Positions 24,215 to 33,067 of a stretch of DNA of 38,467 nucleotides are shown piece by piece; position 1 is the first letter of the stretch, and every line of letters begins with the position of its first letter. The notes beneath the pieces were generated by a model that saw only the letters and a list, made by a program, of their open reading frames with translations, ran no database searches and was not told where the DNA came from. Made by a program: the position numbers and the translations under genes. The stretch is from Cryomorphaceae bacterium (GTDB taxonomy: Bacteria; Bacteroidota; Bacteroidia; Flavobacteriales; BACL11): the NCBI GenBank assembly GCA_949531795.1, contig CATIQX010000043.1, positions 1 to 38,467 of the forward strand, read 5' to 3'.

Positions 24215-26481
24215 CTTTTTATTTGAGCATCGACAACCGACAAGGTTACCATATTAATAATTTCACGCACAGTACACCCTAACTGCAAGATATGTACTGG
24301 CTTTTTCATTCCAACTAAAACAGGACCAATTGAGTCAGCCTCTGAAACTTCTTGTATTAATTTATACGCTAAATTACCGGATTCAAGATTAGGGAAAATT
24401 AATGTATTTGCTTGTTCCTCTGCTAGTTCCGAAAATGGAAAAATACCTGCTGTTTTCTCACTATCTAAAGCAAAGTCTGCCTGAATCTCTCCATCAACTA
24501 TCAAATTAGGATTTCTTTCTTTCAAAAGAACTGTTGCTTTTGCCATTTTTGAAGATCCTTCAGTTCTTGTAGAACCAAAATTAGAATACGACAATAAGGC
24601 TACCCTTGGTGTTATATTGAATCTTTTAACCGATTTAACAATCATTTCGCTCATATCAACTAATTCTTCAGCCGTAGGGTTTGTATTGATTGTTGTATCT
24701 GCTAAAAATAGCGTTCCTTTTTTAGTATTCATAATATACATCCCAGCTACTTTCTTCACATCATCCTGCTTACCAATAACTTCAAGTGCAGGCTTAATTG
24801 TAGTTCTATAATTTCTTGAAATACCGGAAATTAAGGCGTCTGCCTCTCCATTTTCTACCATCATTGATCCAAAATAGTTACGCTCACGCATTAACTTTCT
24901 GGCTTCAAACTGAGTAAGCCCTTTTCTTTTTCTTTTTTCCCATAGAATATCACCATACTCATCCCTTTTCTTTTCTTGTGAAATCGCTTTAGGGTCAATA
25001 ATGATTAAATTCTCAAACTCAATAGAAAACTCCTCAATTAAATCAATGATTTTCTGTTTTCTTCCCAATAAAATTGGAATTGCAATCCCCTCATCACTTA
25101 CTTGTTGAGCAGCCTTTAATATTTTATAATGCTCAGCCTCAGCAAAAACAACTTTTTTAGGATTTCGTTTTGCTCTAGCAGTTAAGGTCCTGATTAACTT
25201 ATTATCTAGACCTAATCGTTTTTTTAAACTTTCACGGTACTTGTTCCAGTCCGGAATTTCCAACTTTGCCACTCCACTTCTAATTGCCGACATAGCCACT
25301 GCAGGAGCTACAGCAGTAATTAATCTAGGGTCTAAAGGTTTAGGAATAATATATTCAGAACCAAAGGTTAAAGTATTATCATCATAGGCTAAATTAATTT
25401 CATCTAACACTGTTTCCTTAGCCAAATTAGCAATTGCCTTTACAGCTGCCAACTTCATATTTTCATTTATTTCAGTTGCTCTGACATCCAGAGCTCCTCT
25501 GAAAATATAAGGGAAGCCTAGTACATTATTTACTTGATTAGGATGATCAGATCTTCCTGTGGCCATAATAATATCATCACGAGAAGCCATAGCATCTTTG
25601 TATGAAATCTCAGGATCAGGATTAGCTAAAGCAAATACAATTGGGCGTTTTGACATAGATTGAACCATTTCTGATGTTACAATATTTGCTACTGAAAGTC
25701 CTAAGAAAACATCTGCATTTTTCATAGCTTCATCTAGGGAATCACATCTTCTGTTAGTTGCAAAAATTTTCTTGTTACCTTTTAGGCCTGCCCTGTTTTG
25801 CTTAATAACTCCTTTGCTATCCAGCATGACAATATTTTCCTTTTTTACTCCTAAGGATAAGTACAATTTTGAACAGGACATAGCTGCTGCACCTGCACCG
25901 TTAACTACAATTTTAATTTTTGAAATATCTTTTTTGGCAATTTCTAAAGCATTTAATAAAGCCGCTGACGAAATAATAGCTGTCCCGTGCTGATCGTCAT
26001 GCATGACTGGAATATCAAGCTCTTCTTTAAGTCTTCTTTCAATTTCAAAACATTCTGGTGCTTTTATATCTTCCAGATTAATTCCGCCAAAAGTAGGAGC
26101 AATTGCTTTTACAGTTTGAACAAATGTATCAATGTCACTTGCATCTACTTCTATGTCAAAAACATCAATATCAGCAAAAATCTTAAATAACAATCCTTTT
26201 CCTTCCATCACTGGTTTTGATGCTTCAGGACCTATATCCCCTAAACCTAACACTGCTGTTCCATTTGAAATAACAGCAACCAAATTTCCTTTTGCTGTGT
26301 ATTTATAGACATCATCTTTCTTTTTTGAAATCTGCTTGCAAGGTTCAGCAACTCCAGGAGAATAGGCTAAAGAAAGTTCTCTCTGAGAACTATGTTGCTT
26401 GGTTGGTATAACCTCAATCTTACCAGGCCTTCCTTCTGCATGATAAGCCAAAGCCTCTTTCTTACTTATTTTTTCTGCCAT
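24211..26481 (-). CDS. maeB: NADP-dependent malic enzyme, malic-PTA fusion type
   Basis: Oxidative decarboxylation of malate to pyruvate, supplying reducing power. The 756 residues comprise an N-terminal malic enzyme (about 1-430: AYSPGVAEPC, GLGDIGPEASKPVMEGKG, DDQHGTAIISSAALLNAL, VNGAGAAAMSCSKL) and a C-terminal phosphotransacetylase-like domain (about 430-750: VFAEAEHYKILKAAQ, ALISGISRNYRTTIKPALE, LPF/FPNLESGNLAYKL) that is usually regulatory and catalytically inactive. NADP preference is family knowledge, not visible here. First gene of maeB-ruvA-sprA; a TAAATTTG box lies 23 bases upstream. Confidence 0.95.
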   Translation of the reverse strand: MAEKISKKEALAYHAEGRPGKIEVIPTKQHSSQRELSLAYSPGVAEPCKQISKKKDDVYKYTAKGNLVAVISNGTAVLGLGDIGPEASKPVMEGKGLLFKIFADIDVFDIEVDASDIDTFVQTVKAIAPTFGGINLEDIKAPECFEIERRLKEELDIPVMHDDQHGTAIISSAALLNALEIAKKDISKIKIVVNGAGAAAMSCSKLYLSLGVKKENIVMLDSKGVIKQNRAGLKGNKKIFATNRRCDSLDEAMKNADVFLGLSVANIVTSEMVQSMSKRPIVFALANPDPEISYKDAMASRDDIIMATGRSDHPNQVNNVLGFPYIFRGALDVRATEINENMKLAAVKAIANLAKETVLDEINLAYDDNTLTFGSEYIIPKPLDPRLITAVAPAVAMSAIRSGVAKLEIPDWNKYRESLKKRLGLDNKLIRTLTARAKRNPKKVVFAEAEHYKILKAAQQVSDEGIAIPILLGRKQKIIDLIEEFSIEFENLIIIDPKAISQEKKRDEYGDILWEKRKRKGLTQFEARKLMRERNYFGSMMVENGEADALISGISRNYRTTIKPALEVIGKQDDVKKVAGMYIMNTKKGTLFLADTTINTNPTAEELVDMSEMIVKSVKRFNITPRVALLSYSNFGSTRTEGSSKMAKATVLLKERNPNLIVDGEIQADFALDSEKTAGIFPFSELAEEQANTLIFPNLESGNLAYKLIQEVSEADSIGPVLVGMKKPVHILQLGCTVREIINMVTLSVVDAQIKR

Positions 26482-26504
26482 ATTTCTCTAACTTTATAAG
26501 TAGG

Positions 26505-26512
26505 CAAATTTA
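26505..26512 (-). promoter_or_regulatory. Candidate -7 box for maeB-ruvA-sprA
   Basis: Minus-strand TAAATTTG matches TAnnTTTG, 23 bases before the maeB ATG. No -33 element at proper spacing. Confidence 0.4.
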
Positions 26513-26539
26513 ATGATTTGAATATATTTAGCACCATAA

Positions 26540-26572
26540 AAAAGAAAACCCTACGCTTTCGAACAGGGTTTT
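26540..26572 (-). terminator. Terminator after the 26595 cargo gene
   Basis: Minus strand: AAAACCCT (26565-26572), a 12-base loop, AGGGTTTT (26545-26552), then CTTTTTT. It separates the T9SS cargo gene from maeB. Confidence 0.75.
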
Positions 26573-26594
26573 AATTTATTATTTAAAGAATTTT

Positions 26595-27281
26595 TTACTG
26601 TACAATCAATTTTTTAATTGAAACAACTTCATTATTCACTATTAAATTTCCAAAATAAATTCCTTTATTCATATCAGATAAATCAAGTTTTTGAACTCCC
26701 TCTTTACTAAGTAAAATCTCTTTTACATTATTTCCTAAAATATCAATCAATTTAAGTAATGCAGAATTACCATTAAAATTAAAGTAAACTATGTCATTAG
26801 CAGGATTTGGATAGAAATCACCAACATTTTCATAGTATGAATTATCATTAATTGATGTAGCACTTCCATGATAAGTTACTGTAAAGCATGATCTATCAAG
26901 GGTATCTGAAACAGGGTAAAAACAATACTCGACAATTCCAATCCCTTGTTCACAATAGGCATCAAAATATCCAGTAAATGACACTGAGTTACCTTGACCA
27001 GAGTTCAATGTCAAAAATTGAGAAGAAACCAATGTATTGACACCATAACAAAGGCCGCCCCAACAAAAAGTGTTATCCATCCCAGCTGGCACAGAGATTA
27101 CATTTTTCTCACAAATAACATCATGATCCTTATTAGAAACATTTTTTACATTCAAATAAGAATATGTTCTTAGGCAAATATCGGAACTCAATACTGAATT
27201 ATCTCCCGTAACAACTAAACTTTGTGCAGAAACAATACTAATTTGTGTAATAACGAGTATGTAAAGTATAATTTTTCTCAT
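26595..27281 (-). CDS. Secreted protein with T9SS type A sorting domain
   Basis: Predicted secreted or surface protein of 228 residues. A signal peptide (MRKIILYILVITQISIVSAQ) precedes a Cys-containing domain of about 130 residues (motifs FCWGGLCY, YFDAYCEQGIGIVEYCFYP, RSCFTVTYHG) that looks like a beta-sandwich; I do not know its function. The C-terminal about 75 residues are a classical T9SS tail: FYPNPANDIVYFNFN, LKLIDILGNNVKEI, LDLSDMNKGIYFGNLIV, ending KKLIVQ. I chose the ATG at 27281 because a TACCTTTG promoter box lies at 27296-27303, which the longer alternative start (27341) would place inside the gene. Divergent from another T9SS cargo gene. Confidence 0.85.
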   Translation of the reverse strand: MRKIILYILVITQISIVSAQSLVVTGDNSVLSSDICLRTYSYLNVKNVSNKDHDVICEKNVISVPAGMDNTFCWGGLCYGVNTLVSSQFLTLNSGQGNSVSFTGYFDAYCEQGIGIVEYCFYPVSDTLDRSCFTVTYHGSATSINDNSYYENVGDFYPNPANDIVYFNFNGNSALLKLIDILGNNVKEILLSKEGVQKLDLSDMNKGIYFGNLIVNNEVVSIKKLIVQ

Positions 27282-27295
27282 GGTAATATTTTTTC

Positions 27296-27303
27296 CAAAG
27301 GTA
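27296..27303 (-). promoter_or_regulatory. Candidate -7 box deciding the start of the 26595-27281 gene
   Basis: Minus-strand TACCTTTG matches TAnnTTTG, 14 bases before the ATG at 27281 that begins the signal peptide. Confidence 0.45.
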
Positions 27304-27383
27304 CAAAATTTTACTTTAATATTTTTTATTGTTGAATACATAAGATTCTAAATTAACATTCTCATAAACTGCTGTATTTTTTG

Positions 27384-27391
27384 TATATTTG
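27384..27391 (+). promoter_or_regulatory. Candidate -7 box for the 27422 gene
   Basis: TATATTTG matches TAnnTTTG, 30 bases before the ATG at 27422. No -33 TTG at 19-21 bases. Confidence 0.45.
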
Positions 27392-27421
27392 ACAAATTAT
27401 TTAATCTAACCAAAAAAAATT

Positions 27422-28984
27422 ATGAAAAAAGTATTACTCATTGCAGTGGTTGCACTATTATCACTAAATAATGTAAAAGCACAATTACCTAATGGATCAT
27501 CAGCTCCGAACTTTACTTTAACGGACTTAGATGGTACTAGTCATGAATTACATGCCTTATTAGATCAAGGATACACTGTTTTTCTGGATTTTTCAGCAGT
27601 TTGGTGTCCTCCTTGTTGGGGTTATCATACTGGAGGTGCTTTGGAAGATTTATATATTAATCATGGCCCTTTAGGATATCCAAATGTTAGCGCTAACACA
27701 ACAGATGACGTTATGGTTTTTTTCATTGAAGGAGATGAAGGAAGTTTAGATGACTTAAATGGAGGAGCTGGATCTCAAGGGGATTGGGTTACAGGAACTC
27801 CTTACCCAATACTACCTACATATGCAGGATCAAATAGCACTCAGGTTACTTCAGATTATCAAATTGGATATTGGCCAACTGTATATCAAGTATGTCCTGA
27901 TAGAATAGTAACTGAGTGCGGACAGTCAGCTAGTCCTTATTCTTTAGTAAGCGCATGTCCTGCTCCTGCTTCAAATGACAATGATGCTAGAACATTTGAT
28001 TATGCTGGTGAAACCCTAACTTGTGAAGGAGATTTAATTCCTGAGATTATGATTCAAAATTATGGAATCTTAAATCTTACAACTTTAACAATTGAAGTAG
28101 CAGTAAATGGAACTATAGTTTCTACAACTCCATGGACAGGTAATTTAACTACTTACGGAACTGACAATATTACATTACCTGCACTAATAGGATTAAATAG
28201 TAATGATGCTATTACTATAAACACAACTTATCCAAATGGAATAGTTGATGCTGATCCATCAAACAATCCAGCAGTTTCATTTAATGTATTGCTAGCAACA
28301 CAAAATACTAACACTTTTGTAACTGTTCAAGTTGAAACTGATGCATATGGATCAGAAACAACTTGGGATATTAAGGATGCAAATGGAACAAATGTAATTT
28401 CTGGCGGACCTTATAATGACTTAGGCGCTGCAGGAACTACTATTCAAACTCCAACCACAGGAAATTTAAATACGAACGAATGTCACACATTTACAATATA
28501 TGACAGTTATGGTGATGGAATTGATGCAGGATATGGTACTGGTTCTTTTTCAGTAACTGATGGAAACGGCACAATTTTAACTCAAGGAGGGGTCTTTACA
28601 GATATCGATGGTGGTGCATTTAAAACAGGCTCTCAAGGCGGCCCTCCTGCTTCTTGGGATTGTGATCCTATCAACGGATGTGTGGATCCTGGAACAGGTT
28701 CAGGACTATATACTTCAATAACTGATTGTAATGCAGCATGTAGTGCAACTGATGTAAGTGAAGTAATCTCTAACCTTTCAATTTACCCTAATCCTGTAAA
28801 GGATATATTAACAATTGAAGGCTCTTATGTTTCTATTGAAATCATTGATTTATTTGGTAAAGTAGTTTTATCATCTGGATCGCAAAAAGGAATTGACGTA
28901 TCTAAATTAAGTAATGGTGTTTACTTTGCAAATATTAAAACTAAGAATGTAATTACTGTTAAGAAAATTACTATAGCTAAGTAA
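27422..28984 (+). CDS. Secreted thioredoxin-fold protein with T9SS type A sorting domain
   Basis: A 520-residue modular exported protein. Order: signal peptide (about 1-21, ending NVKAQ); a redoxin/thioredoxin-like domain (about 22-180) with active motif WCPPCW (Cys62, Cys65) and a cis-Pro-like YWPTVYQV; a beta-sandwich (about 185-290); a second domain with TFTIYDSYGDGIDAGYGTG (about 295-405), an Asp/Gly-rich, possibly metal-binding loop; a Cys-rich linker (SWDCDPINGCVDPGTGSG, TDCNAAC); and a T9SS tail (LSIYPNPVKDILTIEG, IEIIDLFGKVV, LSNGVYFANIKT, KKITIAK). It would act outside the outer membrane. A thioredoxin active site on a cell-surface protein is its striking point. A terminator follows the stop. 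Confidence 0.88.
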   Translation: MKKVLLIAVVALLSLNNVKAQLPNGSSAPNFTLTDLDGTSHELHALLDQGYTVFLDFSAVWCPPCWGYHTGGALEDLYINHGPLGYPNVSANTTDDVMVFFIEGDEGSLDDLNGGAGSQGDWVTGTPYPILPTYAGSNSTQVTSDYQIGYWPTVYQVCPDRIVTECGQSASPYSLVSACPAPASNDNDARTFDYAGETLTCEGDLIPEIMIQNYGILNLTTLTIEVAVNGTIVSTTPWTGNLTTYGTDNITLPALIGLNSNDAITINTTYPNGIVDADPSNNPAVSFNVLLATQNTNTFVTVQVETDAYGSETTWDIKDANGTNVISGGPYNDLGAAGTTIQTPTTGNLNTNECHTFTIYDSYGDGIDAGYGTGSFSVTDGNGTILTQGGVFTDIDGGAFKTGSQGGPPASWDCDPINGCVDPGTGSGLYTSITDCNAACSATDVSEVISNLSIYPNPVKDILTIEGSYVSIEIIDLFGKVVLSSGSQKGIDVSKLSNGVYFANIKTKNVITVKKITIAK

Positions 28985-29006
28985 TTCCTAACAACATATA
29001 ATTATT

Positions 29007-29035
29007 AAAAAACCCTGAACTTTTCGGGGTTTTTT
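29007..29035 (+). terminator. Terminator after the 27422 gene
   Basis: AAAAAACCCTGAA, loop CTT, TTCGGGGTTTTTT: a long stem with one T-G pair ending in a T run, about 23 bases after the stop. Confidence 0.85.
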
Positions 29036-29090
29036 ATTATTTCTTAATTCAGCTATTATTATTAAATTAGCCAAAATAAAAACAAATAAA

Positions 29091-29585
29091 ATGAGAAAAC
29101 TATTTTTATCCATTATAACAACTATACTCTTTTCGACCCTAAGTATTGCTCAAAGCAGATCTTTACCTTCAGTAGAAGTGAAAACACTTGATGGTGGTAG
29201 TATTAATATTACAGAAATAGAGAATAATGGCAAGCCAATTGTAATAAGTTTCTGGGCTACATGGTGTAAGCCTTGTAAAAAAGAGCTCAATACCATTGCA
29301 GAGGTCTATGAAGATTGGCAAGATGAAACAGGTGTGAAGCTTGTAGCTATTTCAATTGATAATTCAAGATCAATGGGAAAGGTTGCTCCTTATGTTAATG
29401 CATCTGACTGGGATTATGAAGTTTATATAGATCCAAATGGTGATTTAAAAAGGGCAATGGGAATTTCAACAGTACCACATACATTTTTATTAAACAGTAA
29501 AAAAGAAATAATTTGGCAACACAAAGGATATGTTGATGGTGATGAAGATGAGCTATTAGAACAAATTAAAAAAATAGCACACTAA
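29091..29585 (+). CDS. TlpA-like envelope thioredoxin
   Basis: Periplasmic or membrane-anchored thiol-disulfide oxidoreductase of 164 residues. N-terminal signal sequence MRKLFLSIITTILFSTLSIAQ, then a TlpA/ResA-type fold: PIVISFWATWCKPCKKELN with Cys59 and Cys62, the KLVAISIDNSRSMGKVAPYV segment and the cis-Pro loop STVPHTFLL. A reductant role is usual for TlpA relatives in cytochrome or envelope protein maturation, but the partner here is unknown. The stop overlaps the ATG of the DUF6029 gene by one base (TAATG), so the two are translationally coupled, suggesting a shared task. Confidence 0.93.
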   Translation: MRKLFLSIITTILFSTLSIAQSRSLPSVEVKTLDGGSINITEIENNGKPIVISFWATWCKPCKKELNTIAEVYEDWQDETGVKLVAISIDNSRSMGKVAPYVNASDWDYEVYIDPNGDLKRAMGISTVPHTFLLNSKKEIIWQHKGYVDGDEDELLEQIKKIAH

Positions 29586-31219
29586 TGCTAAAAAAAATAA
29601 CCTATACTTTAATTTTATCCTTATTAACACTTAATAGTTTCTCTCAAAATAATATTAGCGAAATTCATGGAAACTTTGATTTGAACATGCAAAGCTATCA
29701 AGAGGATGAACTTATTGGAGCTGAGGCAGCTGATGAAATTATTCTCAATAACGCTTACTTAAACATTAATTATACGAAAGGTGATTTTGTTGCTGGCTTG
29801 AGATACGAAAGCTACCTAAATGCACTTCTAGATTTTGATGATAATTATAAAGGAAATGGGATTCCATTCCGTTATGCATCATATACTATTGATGGACTTG
29901 AAGTAACTGCTGGAAACTATTATGAACAAATTGGTGGCGGATTAATTTTCAGAAGCTATGAAAACAAGGGCTTAGGAATTGACAATGCAATGGATGGAAT
30001 TCGCTTAAAATACAGTCCATTAAAAGGGGTTTATTTAAAGACATTTATAGGCAAGAGTAGAACTTATTTTACTTACGCTGATGGCATTATTAGAGGAGCT
30101 GATGCTGAAGTTAATATTAATGAAGCTTTAAATTTTGAATCAAAAACAAGAATAATTATTGGGCAAGGGTTCATAAGTAGATATCAATCAGATATCAATC
30201 CTAAATTTAAATTACCTCAAAATGTTGCTGCTTACTCATCTCGTTTAAATATAATAAATGGAGGATGGAACTATTCAGGAGAATATGCAATTAAGCTAAA
30301 CGACCCTGTGGGATCGCTAACTGCTGAAGGAAATAATTACGCAAATGGAAATGCATTAATGAGTAGTCTTACTTACTCAAAAAGAGGATTTGGTATTATA
30401 GCGGAAATGCATAGAGTAGATCACATGGAATTCCGCTCAGAGAGAGCTCAGGAAAAACAATATATAATCAATTATATTCCTACACTTACCAAACAACATA
30501 CTTATACTTTATTAGCACTTTACCCATCTGCAACTCAGTCAGAAGGGGAGTTTGGCACTCAAATTGATGTGTTCTATAAAATAAAAAAGGGCGGTCTTTT
30601 AGGCGGGAAATATGGCACAAAAATAATATTTAATTTTTCTAGAATTAATGCTCTAAATGGAGGAGGCTCATACTTGAATGACAATGAGGAGCACAATCCA
30701 ATGTTTTTTAGTGTTAAAGGAGAAGAACTATACTATAGAGATATAAACTTAGAGGTCTACAAAAAAATTAATAAGAGAGTTAAAGTAACAGGTATACTAG
30801 CTAAACAATCCTACAATAAAGATGTATTAGAAGGGAAAACTCCTGGAACTTACGGAATAGTTGAATCCACTATTGCTATTGCAGACATAAGTTATAAAAT
30901 CAAGAAAGGGCATACTATTCGTATTGAACTGCAAGAGTTATTAGCTGATGGTGGGGAGGGAAGTTGGAGCATGGGATTAGCAGAATATACTATATCTCCA
31001 CATTGGTTTTTTGCAGTACAAGACATGTATAATTGGGGGAATGATAAAGTAAGTAAGCAACTTCATTATGTAAATGTTAATTGTGGTTTTTTAAAAGGAG
31101 CTAACAGAATTGCTATTGGTTATGGCAAAAAAAGAGCAGGAATTTTCTGCGTAGGAGGAGTCTGCAAAGAAGTTCCTTCATCAAACGGATTTAGTTTAAC
31201 AATATCTTCAAGTTTTTAA
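29585..31219 (+). CDS. DUF6029-type outer-membrane barrel protein
   Basis: Predicted outer-membrane beta-barrel of 544 residues. A signal peptide (TLILSLLTLNSFSQ) is followed by repeated amphipathic strands such as GDFVAGLRYESYLNAL, YTIDGLEVTAGNYYEQIGGGL and GVYLKTFIGKSR. The last strand ends SLTISSSF with a terminal Phe, as expected of barrels inserted by BamA. It matches my recollection of the Bacteroidota DUF6029 family. Cys residues lie at 500, 522 and 527; the pair CVGGVC just before the last strand is a possible disulfide. It starts inside the stop of the TlpA-like gene and is one base before the Omp28-type gene. Function unknown. Confidence 0.82.
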   Translation: MLKKITYTLILSLLTLNSFSQNNISEIHGNFDLNMQSYQEDELIGAEAADEIILNNAYLNINYTKGDFVAGLRYESYLNALLDFDDNYKGNGIPFRYASYTIDGLEVTAGNYYEQIGGGLIFRSYENKGLGIDNAMDGIRLKYSPLKGVYLKTFIGKSRTYFTYADGIIRGADAEVNINEALNFESKTRIIIGQGFISRYQSDINPKFKLPQNVAAYSSRLNIINGGWNYSGEYAIKLNDPVGSLTAEGNNYANGNALMSSLTYSKRGFGIIAEMHRVDHMEFRSERAQEKQYIINYIPTLTKQHTYTLLALYPSATQSEGEFGTQIDVFYKIKKGGLLGGKYGTKIIFNFSRINALNGGGSYLNDNEEHNPMFFSVKGEELYYRDINLEVYKKINKRVKVTGILAKQSYNKDVLEGKTPGTYGIVESTIAIADISYKIKKGHTIRIELQELLADGGEGSWSMGLAEYTISPHWFFAVQDMYNWGNDKVSKQLHYVNVNCGFLKGANRIAIGYGKKRAGIFCVGGVCKEVPSSNGFSLTISSSF

Positions 31220-31220
31220 T

Positions 31221-32108
31221 ATGAAAAATATAATCACACTTTTTAGTTTAATTTTAATTATCACATCTTGTGATATTGTTGAAGGACCTTATGAAATTAA
31301 TACGGAAAATGTTATACCTACAGACACTAACACTTATGTCAAAAAAATATTAATTGAAGATTTTACAGGCCATACATGTCAAAATTGCCCGTCAGCTGCA
31401 AGAGAACTAGAAGCAATACATAGTCTTTATGGTGATCGAATTATCGGTATGGCGCTACATGTTAGTAAATCATTCGCAAGGCCTTACCCTATAAGCCAAG
31501 CACCAAAATATCAATATGATTTCAGAACAAAATGGGGGAAAGAATGGGATGACTTATTTGGCATTTCTGAAATGGGACTACCAGGAGGAATGATTAATAG
31601 AATAGGATACCCAAGTGAACATAGACTTGGTAAAGATGAATGGCTTGCTAGAGTAATCACTGAACTAGAAAAAGAAACTGATTTTGGCATTAATATTTCT
31701 GCAAATGAAGGGGTAATAACCGTCAATACAGAAATATTAAATAATATCAATGGAGATTATAATTTAGTAGTTTGTATAATTGAAAGTAATATTATCAACT
31801 GGCAAAAAGATGGATCTGAAGATGTTGAAAATTACGAACACAATCACGCGTTAAGAGCTTTACTTTCTAATGAAAATTTAAGTACCTCAAGTAATTACAC
31901 TATCTCTGATGAAATTGAAAAAATAATCAATTATGATTTAGCCTCTTTAGAACAATTTAATATTGATTATTCTGAAAATATAGCAGAACTGGGGAATGGA
32001 GATGCAGGAGGATGGGACTCTTCAAATATGTCAGTTATTGCTTATATTTATGACAATACCAACAAAGAAATACTGCAAGTTGAAGAAGCTCATTTAATGA
32101 ATAAATAA
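31221..32108 (+). CDS. Omp28-related lipoprotein with thioredoxin-like CxxC
   Basis: Predicted lipoprotein of 295 residues: signal LILIITSC with lipidated Cys17, then an Omp28-like domain. The segment ILIEDFTGHTCQNCPSAARELEAIHSLYG contains Cys53-x-x-Cys56 placed like a thioredoxin active site, and MGLPGGMINR follows where a cis-Pro loop would be. The C-terminal half is beta-rich with NHALRALL, typical of Omp28 relatives of Porphyromonas. Location is probably the outer membrane or the cell surface. It starts one base after the DUF6029 stop, in a tight operon with the TlpA-like gene. Disulfide exchange is inferred from fold and motif only. Confidence 0.87.
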   Translation: MKNIITLFSLILIITSCDIVEGPYEINTENVIPTDTNTYVKKILIEDFTGHTCQNCPSAARELEAIHSLYGDRIIGMALHVSKSFARPYPISQAPKYQYDFRTKWGKEWDDLFGISEMGLPGGMINRIGYPSEHRLGKDEWLARVITELEKETDFGINISANEGVITVNTEILNNINGDYNLVVCIIESNIINWQKDGSEDVENYEHNHALRALLSNENLSTSSNYTISDEIEKIINYDLASLEQFNIDYSENIAELGNGDAGGWDSSNMSVIAYIYDNTNKEILQVEEAHLMNK

Positions 32109-32118
32109 ACTTAACATC

Positions 32119-33066
32119 ATGAAAAAAAATCTATGGATAATCTTGGCAATCTTTTCTGGATTAAGTTCTTTTGGTCAAATCCAAAATATTCTTGCAGATG
32201 ACATTGCACAAGGAGAAAAACTAATTGAAGCCTATTTCACTCCAATGGCTGAAAGTTTTGGAGCAGGTTTAAATAGCGGGTGGTATAATACTGCAAAACC
32301 ACACAATTTAGGTGGCTTTGATTTAACATTGACTTTAAATACTGTGATTATTCCAAGTTCAGCAAAAACTTTTAACATTAAAGCTGCTGGAGGAGATCTT
32401 TTTACTTCTAATGATACTGAAGCTTCTACCATATTTGGAAGCGCTGATGCAACTACAATGACATACAACAATAATAGTACTGGCTTAGATGTTGATTTTG
32501 AAATGCCAGGGGGATTTAAAACTCCAGCAATTCCATTACCAATGATCCAAGCAGGGATAGGGCTAATAAAAAATACAGCTATTGACATAAGGTATATGCC
32601 AATGCTAAATGTTGGTAATAATATCAATGTAAATCTTTTTGGAGTTGGAGTAAAACATGATTTATTACAATGGGTACCAGGAATTGGTAATGCAATTCCA
32701 ATGAGTCTTTCATTGCAAGGAGGTTATACCTCTCTTAATACAGAATTAAAAATAGCTGGACAAAAAATTTCCCTTAAGACTAAGGCTACTACTATTAATT
32801 TAGTTGCATCAAAAAAAATATTAATGATCACTGGTTATATTGGGTTAGGATACAACTCAGCAAGTACAACTTTTATGACAGATGCTAATTTTGATTTAGA
32901 TAGAATTCAATTTGAAGAAAAATTAGAAGTAGATTTTGTATCTAATAAAAATTTAAGGAAAAATATTGGATTAAGATTAAATATGACTCTAATAACTATT
33001 CAGGCAGATTATACTTTTTCAGAATATCCAACAGCAACTTTAGGGATTGGTATTAGTTTAAGATAA
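32119..33066 (+). CDS. DUF6588-type outer-membrane protein
   Basis: A 315-residue exported protein with signal peptide ILAIFSGLSSFGQ, then a body resembling the DUF6588 family of Bacteroidota. N-terminal IAQGEKLIEAYFTPMAESFGAGLNSGWYNTAKPHNLGGFD is its best marker. Later strands such as IDIRYMPMLNVGNNINVNLFGVGVKHDL and ATLGIGISLR alternate as in a barrel, and the last residues are hydrophobic. No Cys. It is 10 bases after the Omp28-type gene and one base before the next barrel gene. Function unknown; probably an outer-membrane porin-like or lipid-transport-like protein (inference). Confidence 0.8.
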   Translation: MKKNLWIILAIFSGLSSFGQIQNILADDIAQGEKLIEAYFTPMAESFGAGLNSGWYNTAKPHNLGGFDLTLTLNTVIIPSSAKTFNIKAAGGDLFTSNDTEASTIFGSADATTMTYNNNSTGLDVDFEMPGGFKTPAIPLPMIQAGIGLIKNTAIDIRYMPMLNVGNNINVNLFGVGVKHDLLQWVPGIGNAIPMSLSLQGGYTSLNTELKIAGQKISLKTKATTINLVASKKILMITGYIGLGYNSASTTFMTDANFDLDRIQFEEKLEVDFVSNKNLRKNIGLRLNMTLITIQADYTFSEYPTATLGIGISLR

Positions 33067-33067
33067 T

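Noticed and set aside
23709..24282. Two open frames opposite ruvA and the 3' end of maeB
   Set aside because: Shadows of conserved genes; no domain, signal peptide or promoter context fits.
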